Source: Betaproteobacteria bacterium
GTDB lineage: Bacteria; Pseudomonadota; Gammaproteobacteria; Burkholderiales; SG8-39
Length of the DNA: 64,000 nucleotides
NCBI GenBank assembly: GCA_947479645.1
Contig: CANKAJ010000001.1
Span: forward strand, 139,537-203,536
Direction of reading: 5' to 3'
Position numbers and translations under genes: made by a program
The notes under the pieces: model-generated
Told to the model about the DNA's origin: nothing
Seen by the model: only the letters and a program-made list of their open reading frames with translations
The model's database searches: none
In this document: in pieces, positions 11,197-21,460 of the stretch
Numbering within the stretch: position 1 is the first letter of the stretch
Layout of the letters: every line of letters starts with the position of its first letter

Positions 11197-11354
11197 CGAT
11201 ATCTTTCAGAGGCGTCTCCCGCATCAGGACCGCATGCGCTATGATTTCATACGATTCGCGCGACCAGCGTGAAGCGCATCAATCAACATGTTCCCCCACC
11301 AAAGTACGGCGTCGCACTGCGCCACCGTAGGGGACTCCAGGAAAGGTGGTCGTC

Positions 11355-12290
11355 ATGCGAGCTGTCGGATTGATGGAGTTCGGGAGCCCCGAGATGTTGC
11401 GGGTGCTCAATCTCCCGGAGACACACGCTGCGGCAGGCGAAGTCCGGATTCGCGTGCACGCCGCAACGATTAACCCGACCGACACCTACCTGCGCAAGGG
11501 AACCCGGGCAGAAGCACTGCGCAAATACCCCCCACCTCACGTGCCGGGGATGGATGTCGCCGGTGTCATCGACGAGATCGGCATCGGTACCACGACCGAC
11601 CTCGCCATCGGTGATGCAGTGATGGCGATGGTCGTCAACATCGGCAGCCATGGCGGATACCGGGAAAGCATCGTGCTTGCCGCAGATTCAGTCGTCCGCA
11701 TTCCTGCAGGCGCAACGCTGATTGAAGCCGCCACGCTGCCGATGAATGGGCTCACGGCCAGACAGTCACTGGATCAGCTTGCGCTGCGCCCCGGTCAGAC
11801 GCTTGCGGTCACGGGTGCGGCAGGGTGCTACGGCGGTTACGTTGTGCAACTTGCCAAGGCCGACGGACTTCACGTCATTGCCGATGCATCAAGTGCCGAT
11901 ACTGCACTGGTTCGATCTTTCGGCACGGATATCATCGTCCCTCGCGGTGACGACATCGCCGCACAAATCCGGAAAGTCGCGCCAGATGGGGTGGATGGCA
12001 TTGCCGACGGTTCATTCCAAAGCGGCCTCACCATCGGCGCAGTTCGAGACGGCGGCAGCTTTGTTTCGGTACGTGGCTGGGGTGGCGATGAGCGTGGCAT
12101 CACCTTCCACAAGACATCAGTGCGCACCTACGACCACCGCGCTGACTTGCTCGCTCAATTGCGCCAACAAGTCGAAGCCGGCATCATCACGCTGCGCGTC
12201 GCGGCGACATTTCCGCCAGAACAAGCGACTGAAGCCCATCGACGACTCGAAGCCAAGGGCACCCGCGGGCGCCTGGTGATCGTTTTCTAA
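11355..12290 (+). CDS. Zinc-type alcohol dehydrogenase-like / quinone oxidoreductase family
   Basis: MRAVGLMEFGSPEMLRVLNLPETHAAAGEVRIRVHAATINPTDTYLRKG...GMDVAGVIDEIG...LAVTGAAGCYGGYVVQLAKADG. Confidence 0.87.
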   Translation: MRAVGLMEFGSPEMLRVLNLPETHAAAGEVRIRVHAATINPTDTYLRKGTRAEALRKYPPPHVPGMDVAGVIDEIGIGTTTDLAIGDAVMAMVVNIGSHGGYRESIVLAADSVVRIPAGATLIEAATLPMNGLTARQSLDQLALRPGQTLAVTGAAGCYGGYVVQLAKADGLHVIADASSADTALVRSFGTDIIVPRGDDIAAQIRKVAPDGVDGIADGSFQSGLTIGAVRDGGSFVSVRGWGGDERGITFHKTSVRTYDHRADLLAQLRQQVEAGIITLRVAATFPPEQATEAHRRLEAKGTRGRLVIVF

Positions 12291-12372
12291 CATGCCGCCC
12301 GCGATCGTTATGGCCAAACCCACGGTTTTTCTCCCATTGATGGGATCTGTAAATGACGCCAAAGTAACTATT

Positions 12373-13761
12373 TCATGGCACGAGTAATTCGACAAACTCA
12401 CGAACGTCCTTGATCTCTTCAAAATTTTGAATCGCACCAATTATTTTCTCCGCCCTTTGCGCATCCACCACATGCGAAGCAGTCTGTGCGCATCGCCTGA
12501 ACTTTCCCATCAACGCCTCGTTGCTCATCGGCGCTTCGGGCGATCCAATGGGATGGTTCTTTCTCGAATTGAAAACTGTGCCGTCCTTCATTCGAATCCG
12601 GACAATCGCCGGTGATACCTGCCTCCCGAAGTCGCGCTCAAGTTCAGCGTCAAGTGAGCAGCGCACTTTGCCGGCCAGTTCCAGGACTTTCGCATCGTGC
12701 AATTGCTCGTCCGAAAAATTCTCGACAAAGACTTCCTTGTTGATTAATGCGGAACTGACACAGAACGGGATGCTGAACTGCGCATCAACCACATTGCGGG
12801 GTTTTGACTTGATCTCAAAAGGCTCGCAAACATTCCTGAATGCCTCGCTATTTGCACCTACGCTGATTTCAACAATCTGATCCGGATCTATCGGCGTCTT
12901 TGACAATATGTCCAGCACCGCATCGATAGCAGTATGCGTATGCCTACAGGACGGATAGGGCTTGAAACTCAGGTTCTCGACTTCGAATCGGGTGCCAAGT
13001 TCAGCGAGCAGGACGTCACGGTCAAACTGGCCTTTGAGGTAGATGGTGTAAAGTCCGGCGCCGCCCTCAAAGACATTCTTTGCCCCTGTCACTCCGCTCC
13101 TTGCAAGTAATGCAGCCAATACCCCGGCTCGCGCGCCGAATCCTGGCTGCATGCGTTTGACGATTGCGCCATCGGGCATGCATTGGGTATTGCCGGCCGC
13201 CTGTGCATAGGCGATCCCCATGGCATGCACGGTTTGATCGAGATCGAGCTTCAGTACCTTGCTGGTCGCAGTGGTCGCCCCAAAATACGCATACAGTGCC
13301 GTATACATCCAGCCACTTGCATTGGGGGGTATTGTTGTCGCGAGACCCATACGACAGATGCTGTCGATGCCGACGGTAATGGCCGAGAGGAACTCCCTGC
13401 CGCTGACTCCACCCACGTCTTCTGCAAGTGAAAGCGCTGACGGAATGACCGAAGCACCTGCATGCAGGCATGCCCGGTCGTGCGTGTCATCAAAATCAAG
13501 GGCATGTGACATGACTGAGTTGATCAGTGCCGACTCCGGTGCCGGCAACCTTTCCCTTCGCGTCCACACACTCGTTCTTGGCGCCGCATAAGCATGACAT
13601 ATCACTTCGCGCAGTTGCGGCACACCCTCGGCGTCGGCACCGGCAAATGCCGCTCCCATAAGGTCAAGCAGAACCCGCTTCGATGCGCTGATCGCCGACG
13701 AAGGCAAGTGCTCGTACTGCAAATCAATCGTACCCGCGGCCAGACTACGCACTGCATCCAT
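12373..13761 (-). CDS. MmgE/PrpD family protein
   Basis: ALDFDDTHDRACLHAGASVIPSALSLAED...KRMQPGFGARAGVLAALLA...FKPYPSCRHTHTAIDAVL. Confidence 0.9.
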   Translation of the reverse strand: MDAVRSLAAGTIDLQYEHLPSSAISASKRVLLDLMGAAFAGADAEGVPQLREVICHAYAAPRTSVWTRRERLPAPESALINSVMSHALDFDDTHDRACLHAGASVIPSALSLAEDVGGVSGREFLSAITVGIDSICRMGLATTIPPNASGWMYTALYAYFGATTATSKVLKLDLDQTVHAMGIAYAQAAGNTQCMPDGAIVKRMQPGFGARAGVLAALLARSGVTGAKNVFEGGAGLYTIYLKGQFDRDVLLAELGTRFEVENLSFKPYPSCRHTHTAIDAVLDILSKTPIDPDQIVEISVGANSEAFRNVCEPFEIKSKPRNVVDAQFSIPFCVSSALINKEVFVENFSDEQLHDAKVLELAGKVRCSLDAELERDFGRQVSPAIVRIRMKDGTVFNSRKNHPIGSPEAPMSNEALMGKFRRCAQTASHVVDAQRAEKIIGAIQNFEEIKDVREFVELLVP

Positions 13762-13824
13762 GACTTATTCGCTCCCAGTATCTTGAAACGAGGCATTCTA
13801 GGCCTCCTGAATTCAACTCACCGA

Positions 13825-14793
13825 CTACTCAAGCTTGATCCCTCGCTGTTTAATCACCCTTGACCACATTGCGACCTCGTCACGAATCAGCCGCGAAAAC
13901 TCTTCAGGCGTCCCTGTTACAACATCAGCGCCACCCTTGGCAAAATGATCAATGACATCCGGACTTTTCATCACGACGGTAATGGCTTGATTCAAGCGAT
14001 TGATATTCTCCAATGGCGTACCTACAGGGGCCAGCAGGCCATACCACGAACTGATGGTCGCACCCGGCAGGCCTTCTTCGCCTACGGTGGGCACGTCGAC
14101 CAGAACCGCTGAGCGCTTCTGGCCCATCACAACGATGGGGCGAGCTTTACCATTCCTGATCTGGGAAATGACCGTGGGAATACCCTGAAAATTCATCTCC
14201 AACCGACCTCCCAGCAAATCCGATAACGCTTCTTCATTGCCACGGTAGGGAACATCGACCATGTCGATTCCCGCCACCACGCTCAGGAGTTGTCCCGCCA
14301 TGTGCTGAGTCGATCCAATTCCTGCATGCCCATATCGAATCCGGCCTGGCTGCGCCTTTGCGTATACGACAAGTTCTCTCAAGTTTTTGGCAGGCACGGC
14401 TGGATTGAGAACGAGCACCGAAGTACTGGTGGCAACCTGCGTAATTGACGAAAAGTCTCTCACGGGATCCCACGACAAACGAGGATTCAGACTGGGGATG
14501 ATCGTCAAGCCAGCGGCAGACAGCATGATTGTGTATCCGTCTTTCGCGGATCTTGCGGCTGCCTCTATGCCCACAGCCCCTCCCGCGCCTGCGCGGTTTT
14601 CAACAAGGACCTGCTGACCCAGAGGTTCAAGCAATTTCGCCGCAATGACACGACTCATGATGTCGATGGTGCTGCCAGCCGTGAATGGCGCAATGATACG
14701 CACTGGCTTGCTCGGGTATGACTGGGCATGCACTGCTCCAACCGCTGTCAGCAGTAAGACGTAGATCCAATGTCTAAGATATATGATGCGCAT
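13825..14793 (-). CDS. Bug/TctC-family substrate-binding protein
   Basis: YPSKPVRIIAPFTAGSTIDIMSRVIAAKLLEPLGQQVLVENRAGAGGAVGIEAAARS...; signal peptide. Confidence 0.93.
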   Translation of the reverse strand: MRIIYLRHWIYVLLLTAVGAVHAQSYPSKPVRIIAPFTAGSTIDIMSRVIAAKLLEPLGQQVLVENRAGAGGAVGIEAAARSAKDGYTIMLSAAGLTIIPSLNPRLSWDPVRDFSSITQVATSTSVLVLNPAVPAKNLRELVVYAKAQPGRIRYGHAGIGSTQHMAGQLLSVVAGIDMVDVPYRGNEEALSDLLGGRLEMNFQGIPTVISQIRNGKARPIVVMGQKRSAVLVDVPTVGEEGLPGATISSWYGLLAPVGTPLENINRLNQAITVVMKSPDVIDHFAKGGADVVTGTPEEFSRLIRDEVAMWSRVIKQRGIKLE

Positions 14794-14818
14794 ACTCCAC
14801 CTGTCTTTAGAACCAAAT

Positions 14819-15829
14819 TTACGAATTGTTGAGACCGATGTCTTTGATCACTTTTCGCCATAGTTCCTGCTCTTTTATCAGGAATTGCCTGAATGCTTCA
14901 GGGGAACTACCGACCACTTCCTCGCCGCCTTCCAGCAATTTGCTTGCATCAGATGAGTTCATGACTTGCACGATTTCCGAGTAGAGTTTCTGGATCACGA
15001 CATCGGAGGTCCCTTTCGGAGCAAGAAAACCCTTCCATGATCCATTCTCCAGCCCCGGAATGCCCTGTTCGGCAAACGTTGGCAAGTCAGGCAAAAGCTT
15101 GTTTCTCTTGCTCCCTGTTATTGCCAACGCCTTGATCTGGCCCGTCTTGATGCTCTGTGTCGCCAGGGCCATCCCCAGAGAGGTAACGTCAATACGCCCC
15201 GAGAGAAGATCAGTCATCGCAGGGGATTGCCCCTTGTAGGGCACATGCACGATATCAATCTTCGCCCCCGATTTGAATAACTCGATATTCAGGTGATTGC
15301 CGGAACCGACACCGTTTGAGGCATAGCTGAGCTTTCCAGGCGTTGATCTGGCCAGGTCAATCAGTTCCTTCAGTGACTGCGCCGGCACCTTTGCATTCGC
15401 AACCAGTATTGTTTCCTGGCTGTCAGTTTGAGTAATGGGCGCAAGTTCCCCAAGCATGTCGTAGGTGGAATTCGTAGCGAGGAGGAGTTTGGAAAGCAGG
15501 CTGCTTTTGCTCATGAAGAGGATGACAGAACCGTCCGGGGCACTGCGCGCAACATAGGTTGGTGCAAGACTTCCACCAGCACCTGCGCGATTCTCGACCA
15601 GCACCGGTTGGCCCAGCTTTTCAGTCAGTCTTTTTGCCACCAGCCTGGCGGTAATATCAACCGGCCCGCCCGGTTCCATCGGAATTGCCATCCGTATGGG
15701 CTTGTGCGGATAGCCGTCAATCGAAGCGGCATGCGCGGTATTTGCAAACAACAAGATGAAGACAATCAAATGAATCTTCATAGCCATTCCCTTTCGCTGT
15801 CTCAACCGCCAATTCGCTTCATCAAACAT
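14819..15829 (-). CDS. Bug/TctC-family substrate-binding protein
   Basis: YPHKPIRMAIPMEPGGPVDITARLVAKRLTEKLGQPVLVENRAGAGGSLAPTYVARSAPDGS...HVPYKGQSPAMTDLLSG. True start probably at the internal MKIHLIVF. Confidence 0.92.
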   Translation of the reverse strand: MFDEANWRLRQRKGMAMKIHLIVFILLFANTAHAASIDGYPHKPIRMAIPMEPGGPVDITARLVAKRLTEKLGQPVLVENRAGAGGSLAPTYVARSAPDGSVILFMSKSSLLSKLLLATNSTYDMLGELAPITQTDSQETILVANAKVPAQSLKELIDLARSTPGKLSYASNGVGSGNHLNIELFKSGAKIDIVHVPYKGQSPAMTDLLSGRIDVTSLGMALATQSIKTGQIKALAITGSKRNKLLPDLPTFAEQGIPGLENGSWKGFLAPKGTSDVVIQKLYSEIVQVMNSSDASKLLEGGEEVVGSSPEAFRQFLIKEQELWRKVIKDIGLNNS

Positions 15830-16054
15830 TGTGCCACTGCATGCCGCGTGTCAAACGTCGATTGTGTGCCACCTTGATCCTGAGATTCAAATGCCCGTTG
15901 TCAGGAAGGACAGAATCACAAACACGGATTCGACAATGATCAATATTGACACAGTCGCCACCGCTGCCTATATTGCGGCAATCAGTAGCTTCACGGAGCA
16001 GGATTAGACCCTCAACCAGTACAGGCGATGTCATCGCCTGGCGCAGGAGGTTCA

Positions 16055-16424
16055 ATGGTTCGACTCTTTTTCCGCCTCATCGCATGCAGAATTGTGGGCG
16101 CCGGCGTCTTCGCCCTCGTCGCTTCGTTCCACAACTACGCCATGGCACAGTCTTATCCGATCAAGCCGATCCGCTTCGTCGTTCCCAATTCTCAGGGCGG
16201 CAATGCCGACATCCTCACGCGCGTCGTCGCTGATGCGATGGCAAAAGGGCTGGGCCAGTCCATGCTGATTGACAATCGGCCCGGCGGCAGCAGCAGTATC
16301 GGCACCGCCGCAGTGGCAAAAGCGCTGCCGGACGGATATACCATTCTCATGATTGCCTCGACGTTTGCGATTATCACGAACCTGTTTCCCGACCTCCCCT
16401 ACGATGCCTTGCGCGACTTTGCCC
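16055..16424 (+). pseudogene. Truncated Bug/TctC-family substrate-binding protein (N-terminal half only)
   Basis: MVRLFFRLIACRIVGAGVFALVASFHNYAMAQSYPIKPIRFVVPNSQGGNADILTRVV...LPDGYTILMIASTFAIITNLFPDLPYDALRDFAP then similarity stops abruptly. Confidence 0.85.
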
Positions 16425-16502
16425 CAGTCAGATGTACCGGAAGACTTCGGGTGTCCGGACTGCGACGCCAAAAAGTCGGATTTTGAGATGATCGAGATTT
16501 AA
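16425..16502 (+). pseudogene. Rubredoxin C-terminal fragment
   Basis: Frame starting 16425: QSDVPEDFGCPDCDAKKSDFEMIEI*, matching the second rubredoxin CxxC knuckle (D-[IV]-P-x-x-W-x-C-P-x-C-G-x-x-K-x-D-F-E-M). Confidence 0.7.
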
Positions 16503-16570
16503 TCCCTAGATGTCTTCTGCATAAAACGAATTGGCCATTACCGCGACGGCGGCGTACAGTAAAATAGGCC

Positions 16571-16738
16571 ATGCTTATTCAACGCCTATTGAAAATGTTT
16601 CAAGGTCGCCCGACGCCGCCTCCGCTTTCGGATTTGCAGCAGATGAAGGTGGCGCTCAAGCCTGAGAAAGAGCGCCCCGCTCCCAAATACACCCCTACTG
16701 TCGTCCAGATACAGAAGCGCCCCTCCTCCGCAAGATAG
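16571..16738 (+). CDS. Hypothetical small protein (55 aa)
   Basis: MLIQRLLKMFQGRPTPPPLSDLQQMKVALKPEKERPAPKYTPTVVQIQKRPSSAR*; below the ORF-track length cut-off. Confidence 0.25.
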   Translation: MLIQRLLKMFQGRPTPPPLSDLQQMKVALKPEKERPAPKYTPTVVQIQKRPSSAR

Positions 16739-16835
16739 CGCATCTCGCCCTGATACCACGTCCGCGCAACGCCCCCGGAAACGCGCGCGACTGCCAGACT
16801 CCGGGTCTCGGCATCGCGCGCCGGGTTGGCCCCCT

Positions 16836-17861
16836 TCAGGTCGCAATCCGATAGATTCTTTCGGCCGTGCCATGAAACATGGCGGCACGTTCGCTGGCAG
16901 AAAAATTCTTCGAAAACCGCTTGAACGCGTTGTACATCACATTGTAGGAAAACGACACCTTATCCACCGGGAAGTTGCTCTCGAACATGCAGCGCGCCGG
17001 TGTGAATTGTTCAATGCAGTGGCTCAGTATCGGTGCCATGGACGTTGCAAGCTCTTCCGACCCGATCGGCTTTTCGCGGGTGTGCCAATCGAAACCGGTG
17101 CGGATCATGCCGATACCACCGAGCTTGACGACCACGTTCGGACAGGCAGCTACGTCAGCAATGCCCTTTCGCCAGTTGGCCATGACCTCGCCATCGCGAT
17201 TGGCGTAGGGACCGGTTCGCAACAACCCGCCAACGTGGTTCAGCACAATGCTCAGCTCGGGAACAGCCTTGGCAAACGCAGCCAATTCGGGCAATTGCGG
17301 GTGGTAAAGCCATGCCTCCAGAGAAAACCCCTTGCGTGCAAGCACTCTCGCGCCAGCCCGAAACGGATCACTGCCCAGTTGCCCCTGCATATTGTGCGCA
17401 GCGGTGTTTTCCACTTCGGGATGCGGGTCCCAGGTCACTGAATGGCGGATGCCACGAAAACGATTGGGACTGGCTGCCTGCAGTGCATCCAGCACCGGGG
17501 CGACCCGCTCTCCAAGATTCAGGTTGGCGTGCCCGATAATGGCTGCGGCAGCCCTGGCCGGACCGTACAGTCCGCTGGCGCTGGCCGCCGCCATGCCCTG
17601 GACAAATTCGACTTCGCCAACGGGACGCAATTCTTCCGGCCCATCCACGCGGTACATCGAGCGGCACTCAATAAAGACCGTGGAGCGGACATTGTGACCA
17701 CCATAGATATCTGCCCCCAGTTCTTCCAGCAGATAACGTTGATAGGGAATGCGCGCGGTGCGGCGATCCCAGAAATGGTGGTGCGGATCGCATATGGGCA
17801 ACTCCGGTTCCAGAATGGGTTCCGAAGTCAAAGCGTGCCAATCATTGCCTCCAAACGGCAT
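16836..17861 (-). CDS. Amidohydrolase (Amidohydro_2 family)
   Basis: LPICDPHHHFWDRRTARIPYQRYLLEELGADIYGGHNVRSTVFIECR...FRGIRHSVTWDPHPE...CMFESNFPVDK. Start at MPFGGNDWHAL. Confidence 0.88.
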   Translation of the reverse strand: MPFGGNDWHALTSEPILEPELPICDPHHHFWDRRTARIPYQRYLLEELGADIYGGHNVRSTVFIECRSMYRVDGPEELRPVGEVEFVQGMAAASASGLYGPARAAAAIIGHANLNLGERVAPVLDALQAASPNRFRGIRHSVTWDPHPEVENTAAHNMQGQLGSDPFRAGARVLARKGFSLEAWLYHPQLPELAAFAKAVPELSIVLNHVGGLLRTGPYANRDGEVMANWRKGIADVAACPNVVVKLGGIGMIRTGFDWHTREKPIGSEELATSMAPILSHCIEQFTPARCMFESNFPVDKVSFSYNVMYNAFKRFSKNFSASERAAMFHGTAERIYRIAT

Positions 17862-18126
17862 AGTAGTTCCTCCTTGACAGGTTGTGGCGGGTCTATACAA
17901 CCATCGCCGCCGGGGTTTCCCTTGATTGGGATATGTTGGATACTGCCCCCAGTCAGGGGTATCCGTAGTGGCTGCCACTGACTATGCCCTTCAGAGTACG
18001 CAGGTCTCGCTGTGCCGTCAACGCAGAATCCAGGATTCAGCCGCGATTAGTCTTCTTCAGCGGCTACAGTTTCAGGCCGCTTGTGAGTCCCGTCACAGCA
18101 CATTAATTAACGTCAGGGAGAGGGAT

Positions 18127-19095
18127 ATGAAATTAGTTTTCTGTACTATCGTTGCCCTATTCGGCAGCATCTTTACCGCCACTGCATCTGGCCAGGCATT
18201 TCCCGCAAAGCCGGTGAAGATTCTCGTTGGCTCTGCAGCAGGGGGGCCCATTGACCTGGTTTCCCGGCTCACGGCGCAAAAGCTTACCGAAATTCTTGAG
18301 CAACCGTTCCTGATCGAGAATCGCGCCGGCGCGGGTGGCACGATCGCCGGTGAAAACGTTGCGCGCTCTGCCTCCGATGGCTACATGCTCTACATGGGCA
18401 GCGCGGCAACACTATGCATCGCGCCTGCCCTTTATCCAAAGCTGCCGTACGATTCAATCAAGGACTTTGCTCCAATCAGCGTCGTTGCGGCCACCAGTTT
18501 CGAGCTGGTGGTCAACGTCTCGACGCCAGTGCTCTCACTGCAGGAATTTGTCGACCTGGCCAAGGCAAAGCCCGGTCAATTGCGCTATGGCTCCGCAGGA
18601 AGCGGCTCTGCCACCCACCTTTCAGCGGAGCTGTTCAAGAGCATGGCGAAAGTTGAAGTCGTGCATGTGCCATATAAAGGCGGATCGCCCGCGCTGATCG
18701 ACCTGCTCAGCGGGCAGATCGATTTCATGTTCGACACCATCCCGACTTCAATGCGAATGGTCAAAGCGGGAAAATTGCGGGCACTGGGCACCACTGGATC
18801 GCAGCGATCACCCGTCATGCCCGATTTGCCAACGCTGGCAGAAGCGGGCATTGCAGGATATGAATCGACAACCTGGTTCGGATTGCTCGCGCCGGCTGCA
18901 ACACCGCGCGATCGCATCGACCGCTTGAGCACGACGATCCGCAAAATCGTCAGCAGTGACGACATCAGAAAGCAGATGCTCGGCCAGGGAATCGAACCGG
19001 TTGGCAATACGCCGGAGCAATTTGCTCAACTCATCAAGCTTGAACTTCCAAAATGGGCAAAGGTTGTGCAGGCATCAGGGGCCAAAGCCGAGTGA
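18127..19095 (+). CDS. Bug/TctC-family substrate-binding protein
   Basis: FPAKPVKILVGSAAGGPIDLVSRLTAQKLTEILEQPFLIENRAGAGGTIAGENVARSASDGYML...; ATG at 18127 after a purine-rich RBS. Confidence 0.93.
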   Translation: MKLVFCTIVALFGSIFTATASGQAFPAKPVKILVGSAAGGPIDLVSRLTAQKLTEILEQPFLIENRAGAGGTIAGENVARSASDGYMLYMGSAATLCIAPALYPKLPYDSIKDFAPISVVAATSFELVVNVSTPVLSLQEFVDLAKAKPGQLRYGSAGSGSATHLSAELFKSMAKVEVVHVPYKGGSPALIDLLSGQIDFMFDTIPTSMRMVKAGKLRALGTTGSQRSPVMPDLPTLAEAGIAGYESTTWFGLLAPAATPRDRIDRLSTTIRKIVSSDDIRKQMLGQGIEPVGNTPEQFAQLIKLELPKWAKVVQASGAKAE

Positions 19096-19147
19096 TTTTC
19101 CGGATTGGCCAGGTGCGAATAGAACTTCTCGAATTGCGGAGGATTAA

Positions 19148-20869
19148 TTGGCTCACGACCTCGTAGTTAGGAATGGTACGGTAGTTGACGGCACCGGCAT
19201 GGCCTCATTCCGGGCCGATATCGGAATTGACGGCACCCGAATCACGCGAGTGGGCCGTATTCGGGATCGCGGTCGAGATGAAATTGATGCCGAAGGCCAC
19301 GTTGTAACACCAGGCTTTATTGATGGCCACACTCACATGGACGCCCAGATCCACTGGGACCCGCTCGGAACCTGCTCATCCTGGAATGGTGTAACAACGG
19401 TCGTGATGGGAAATTGCGGCTTTACGATTGCCCCGTCCAGTGCAAAGGATGCCGCACTGGTCATTAAGAATCTTGAGCGCGCGGAGGATATTTCTCCGGC
19501 GGCCATGGCCTCGGGCATCAACTGGAGTTGGGAGACATTTCCGGAGTATATGGAGACCCTTGAGCGCCTGCCCAAAGGCATCAACTACGCTACCTATATC
19601 GGCCATTCCGCCTTGCGCACGTGGGCAATGGGGGAGCGCGCCTTCGAGCAACAAGCCTCCGATGACGACCTCATGAAAATGGAAGCACAACTGCGCGATG
19701 CACTCAAGGCAGGCGCTGTGGGTTTCAGCACTTCGCGCAGCGCCAATCACGAGACCGCCGACGACCGCCCCGTTGCCTCCAGGCTGGCGTCATGGGATGA
19801 GGTGCGCCGCCTGGTGTGTGCAATGGGCAGCCTTGGCGGCGGCATCTTTGAACTCGCCAAGGAATCCGCCGGGAATTCGGGTGATCCCGCTGTTCGTGCC
19901 GAATACCATGATCGATTGCAGGCACTGACGGTGGAAAGCGGGGCCACCACGATGTTTGGCGTTCAGACTTCGATTCCCGACCGCCAGGCGTGGCTTGATC
20001 AACTGGCATTGTTTGACAGCACGGCTGCGAGGGGCGGTTGCATGCTTGGACAAACCCATACACGCGGCGTGAATGTATTGACATCATTTCTCACCACACT
20101 GCCGTTTGACCGGCTGGCAGAGTGGCAGGCCGTGCGCAGCCGTCCGCTCAACGAGCAAAAGCGCCTGCTGCGTGATCCGGAGATTCGCAGCCGCCTCGTG
20201 TGCGCCGCCAACCAGGGTGACTACGGACGGGCCATCGGCGCGGAAGCGCGCAGGCCGGATTGGAACCGCATGTGGGTATTTGAGGACACCGTTCGGCCCA
20301 ATCCGACTATCGCTGCCGCGGCCGCTAAGCGGGGTGTGGATCCTGTCGAATTGATCATCGATCTTTCACTGGAGAAAGACTTCAATCAATTCTTCATGCA
20401 GCCAACGGGTAGTGGCAACCTGGATCCCGAGGATCTGCTTGAGGTCATGCGGCACCCGCGCACTGTGATGACCTTTTCCGATTCCGGTGCGCATGTAAGC
20501 CAGATCCTGGATTGCTCCATTCAAGTGCATCTGCTTGCGTCCTGGGCGCGTGAATGCCAGGCGTTCACGCTGGAGGAAGCGGTGCGCATGATCACCCTTG
20601 CACCGGCCCGCGCCTGGGGATTTCACGATCGCGGCCTGTTGCGGGAGGGAATGGCCGCCGACCTGAATGTCATCGACTACAAGCGCCTCGCGCCAGAACT
20701 ACCCCAGCTTGCACACGACCTGCCCGGCGGAGCGCGCCGCCTGATCCAACGATCGAAAGGCATTCTTGCAACCGTAGTCGGAGGAAAGACCTTGTTTCGA
20801 GATGGCATGCATACAGGTGCACTTCCAGGCTGCCTGCTGCGGGGATCGATGACGAGTGCGGATCGCTAA
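19148..20869 (+). CDS. N-acyl-D-amino-acid deacylase-type amidohydrolase
   Basis: HDLVVRNGTVVDGTGMASFRADIGIDGTRITRVGRI...VTPGFIDGHTHMDAQIHWDPLGTCSSWNGVTTVVMGNCGFTIAPS; TTG start. Confidence 0.9.
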   Translation: MAHDLVVRNGTVVDGTGMASFRADIGIDGTRITRVGRIRDRGRDEIDAEGHVVTPGFIDGHTHMDAQIHWDPLGTCSSWNGVTTVVMGNCGFTIAPSSAKDAALVIKNLERAEDISPAAMASGINWSWETFPEYMETLERLPKGINYATYIGHSALRTWAMGERAFEQQASDDDLMKMEAQLRDALKAGAVGFSTSRSANHETADDRPVASRLASWDEVRRLVCAMGSLGGGIFELAKESAGNSGDPAVRAEYHDRLQALTVESGATTMFGVQTSIPDRQAWLDQLALFDSTAARGGCMLGQTHTRGVNVLTSFLTTLPFDRLAEWQAVRSRPLNEQKRLLRDPEIRSRLVCAANQGDYGRAIGAEARRPDWNRMWVFEDTVRPNPTIAAAAAKRGVDPVELIIDLSLEKDFNQFFMQPTGSGNLDPEDLLEVMRHPRTVMTFSDSGAHVSQILDCSIQVHLLASWARECQAFTLEEAVRMITLAPARAWGFHDRGLLREGMAADLNVIDYKRLAPELPQLAHDLPGGARRLIQRSKGILATVVGGKTLFRDGMHTGALPGCLLRGSMTSADR

Positions 20870-21058
20870 TGCGCCTGCTGCTCTACTTCCCAATTCTTGC
20901 AATGCAAATGCAAATGCAAAAGAAGGAAATACCTGTCAAAAACAATTTGACTTCGCCTGGCCTCAAACTGATCGGTGCCGACTTACCAAAGCGAGGTTGT
21001 CACGCCGCAGTTGCCGATTGTAGACTTGCACCCGCAGTCTTCCAGGCTGTTGCAGAGC

Positions 21059-21301
21059 CTACCCCTTCGTCTTCAATGCAGCGTCGTTTGCGACAATAAA
21101 CGACCTGATCGAATCAGACATGTCCAGAAGTTTCAGCCACTGTTCTTTGTACAGCGTGATCGGAAAACGCCCCATACCGTAGACGGAGAGTCCGCCTTTC
21201 TCGCTGACTTTCATCGTAATTCCAGTGGCAGCACCCTTTTTGAGCGCGGCGTTTTCATTGCGCAGACGCTCCAACTCTGCTTTCAGGTCTTCGTCGGACA
21301 T
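21059..21301 (-). CDS. Conserved hypothetical protein with N-terminal coiled coil
   Basis: MSDEDLKAELERLRNENAALKKGAATGITMKVSEKGGLSVYGMGRFPITLYKEQWLKLLDMSDSIRSFIVANDAALKTKG. Confidence 0.7.
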   Translation of the reverse strand: MSDEDLKAELERLRNENAALKKGAATGITMKVSEKGGLSVYGMGRFPITLYKEQWLKLLDMSDSIRSFIVANDAALKTKG

Positions 21302-21460
21302 GGGATCTATCTTTGATTGGTCTGGTGAATAATGAATCAGTCTAACAGGACTTTCTGACCATCGGCCAAATCGTGCCACACGTGTAAAACCACTGATTGC
21401 CTCGGTGGCCTGCGTGTGGTCGTAAGTATTTTTTCAACCGTGAGAGATAAACCTCGTCCA

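Noticed and set aside
20899-20921. aaatgc hexamer repeats
   Set aside because: Very short low-complexity run just after the D-aminoacylase-like gene; no structural or coding significance evident.
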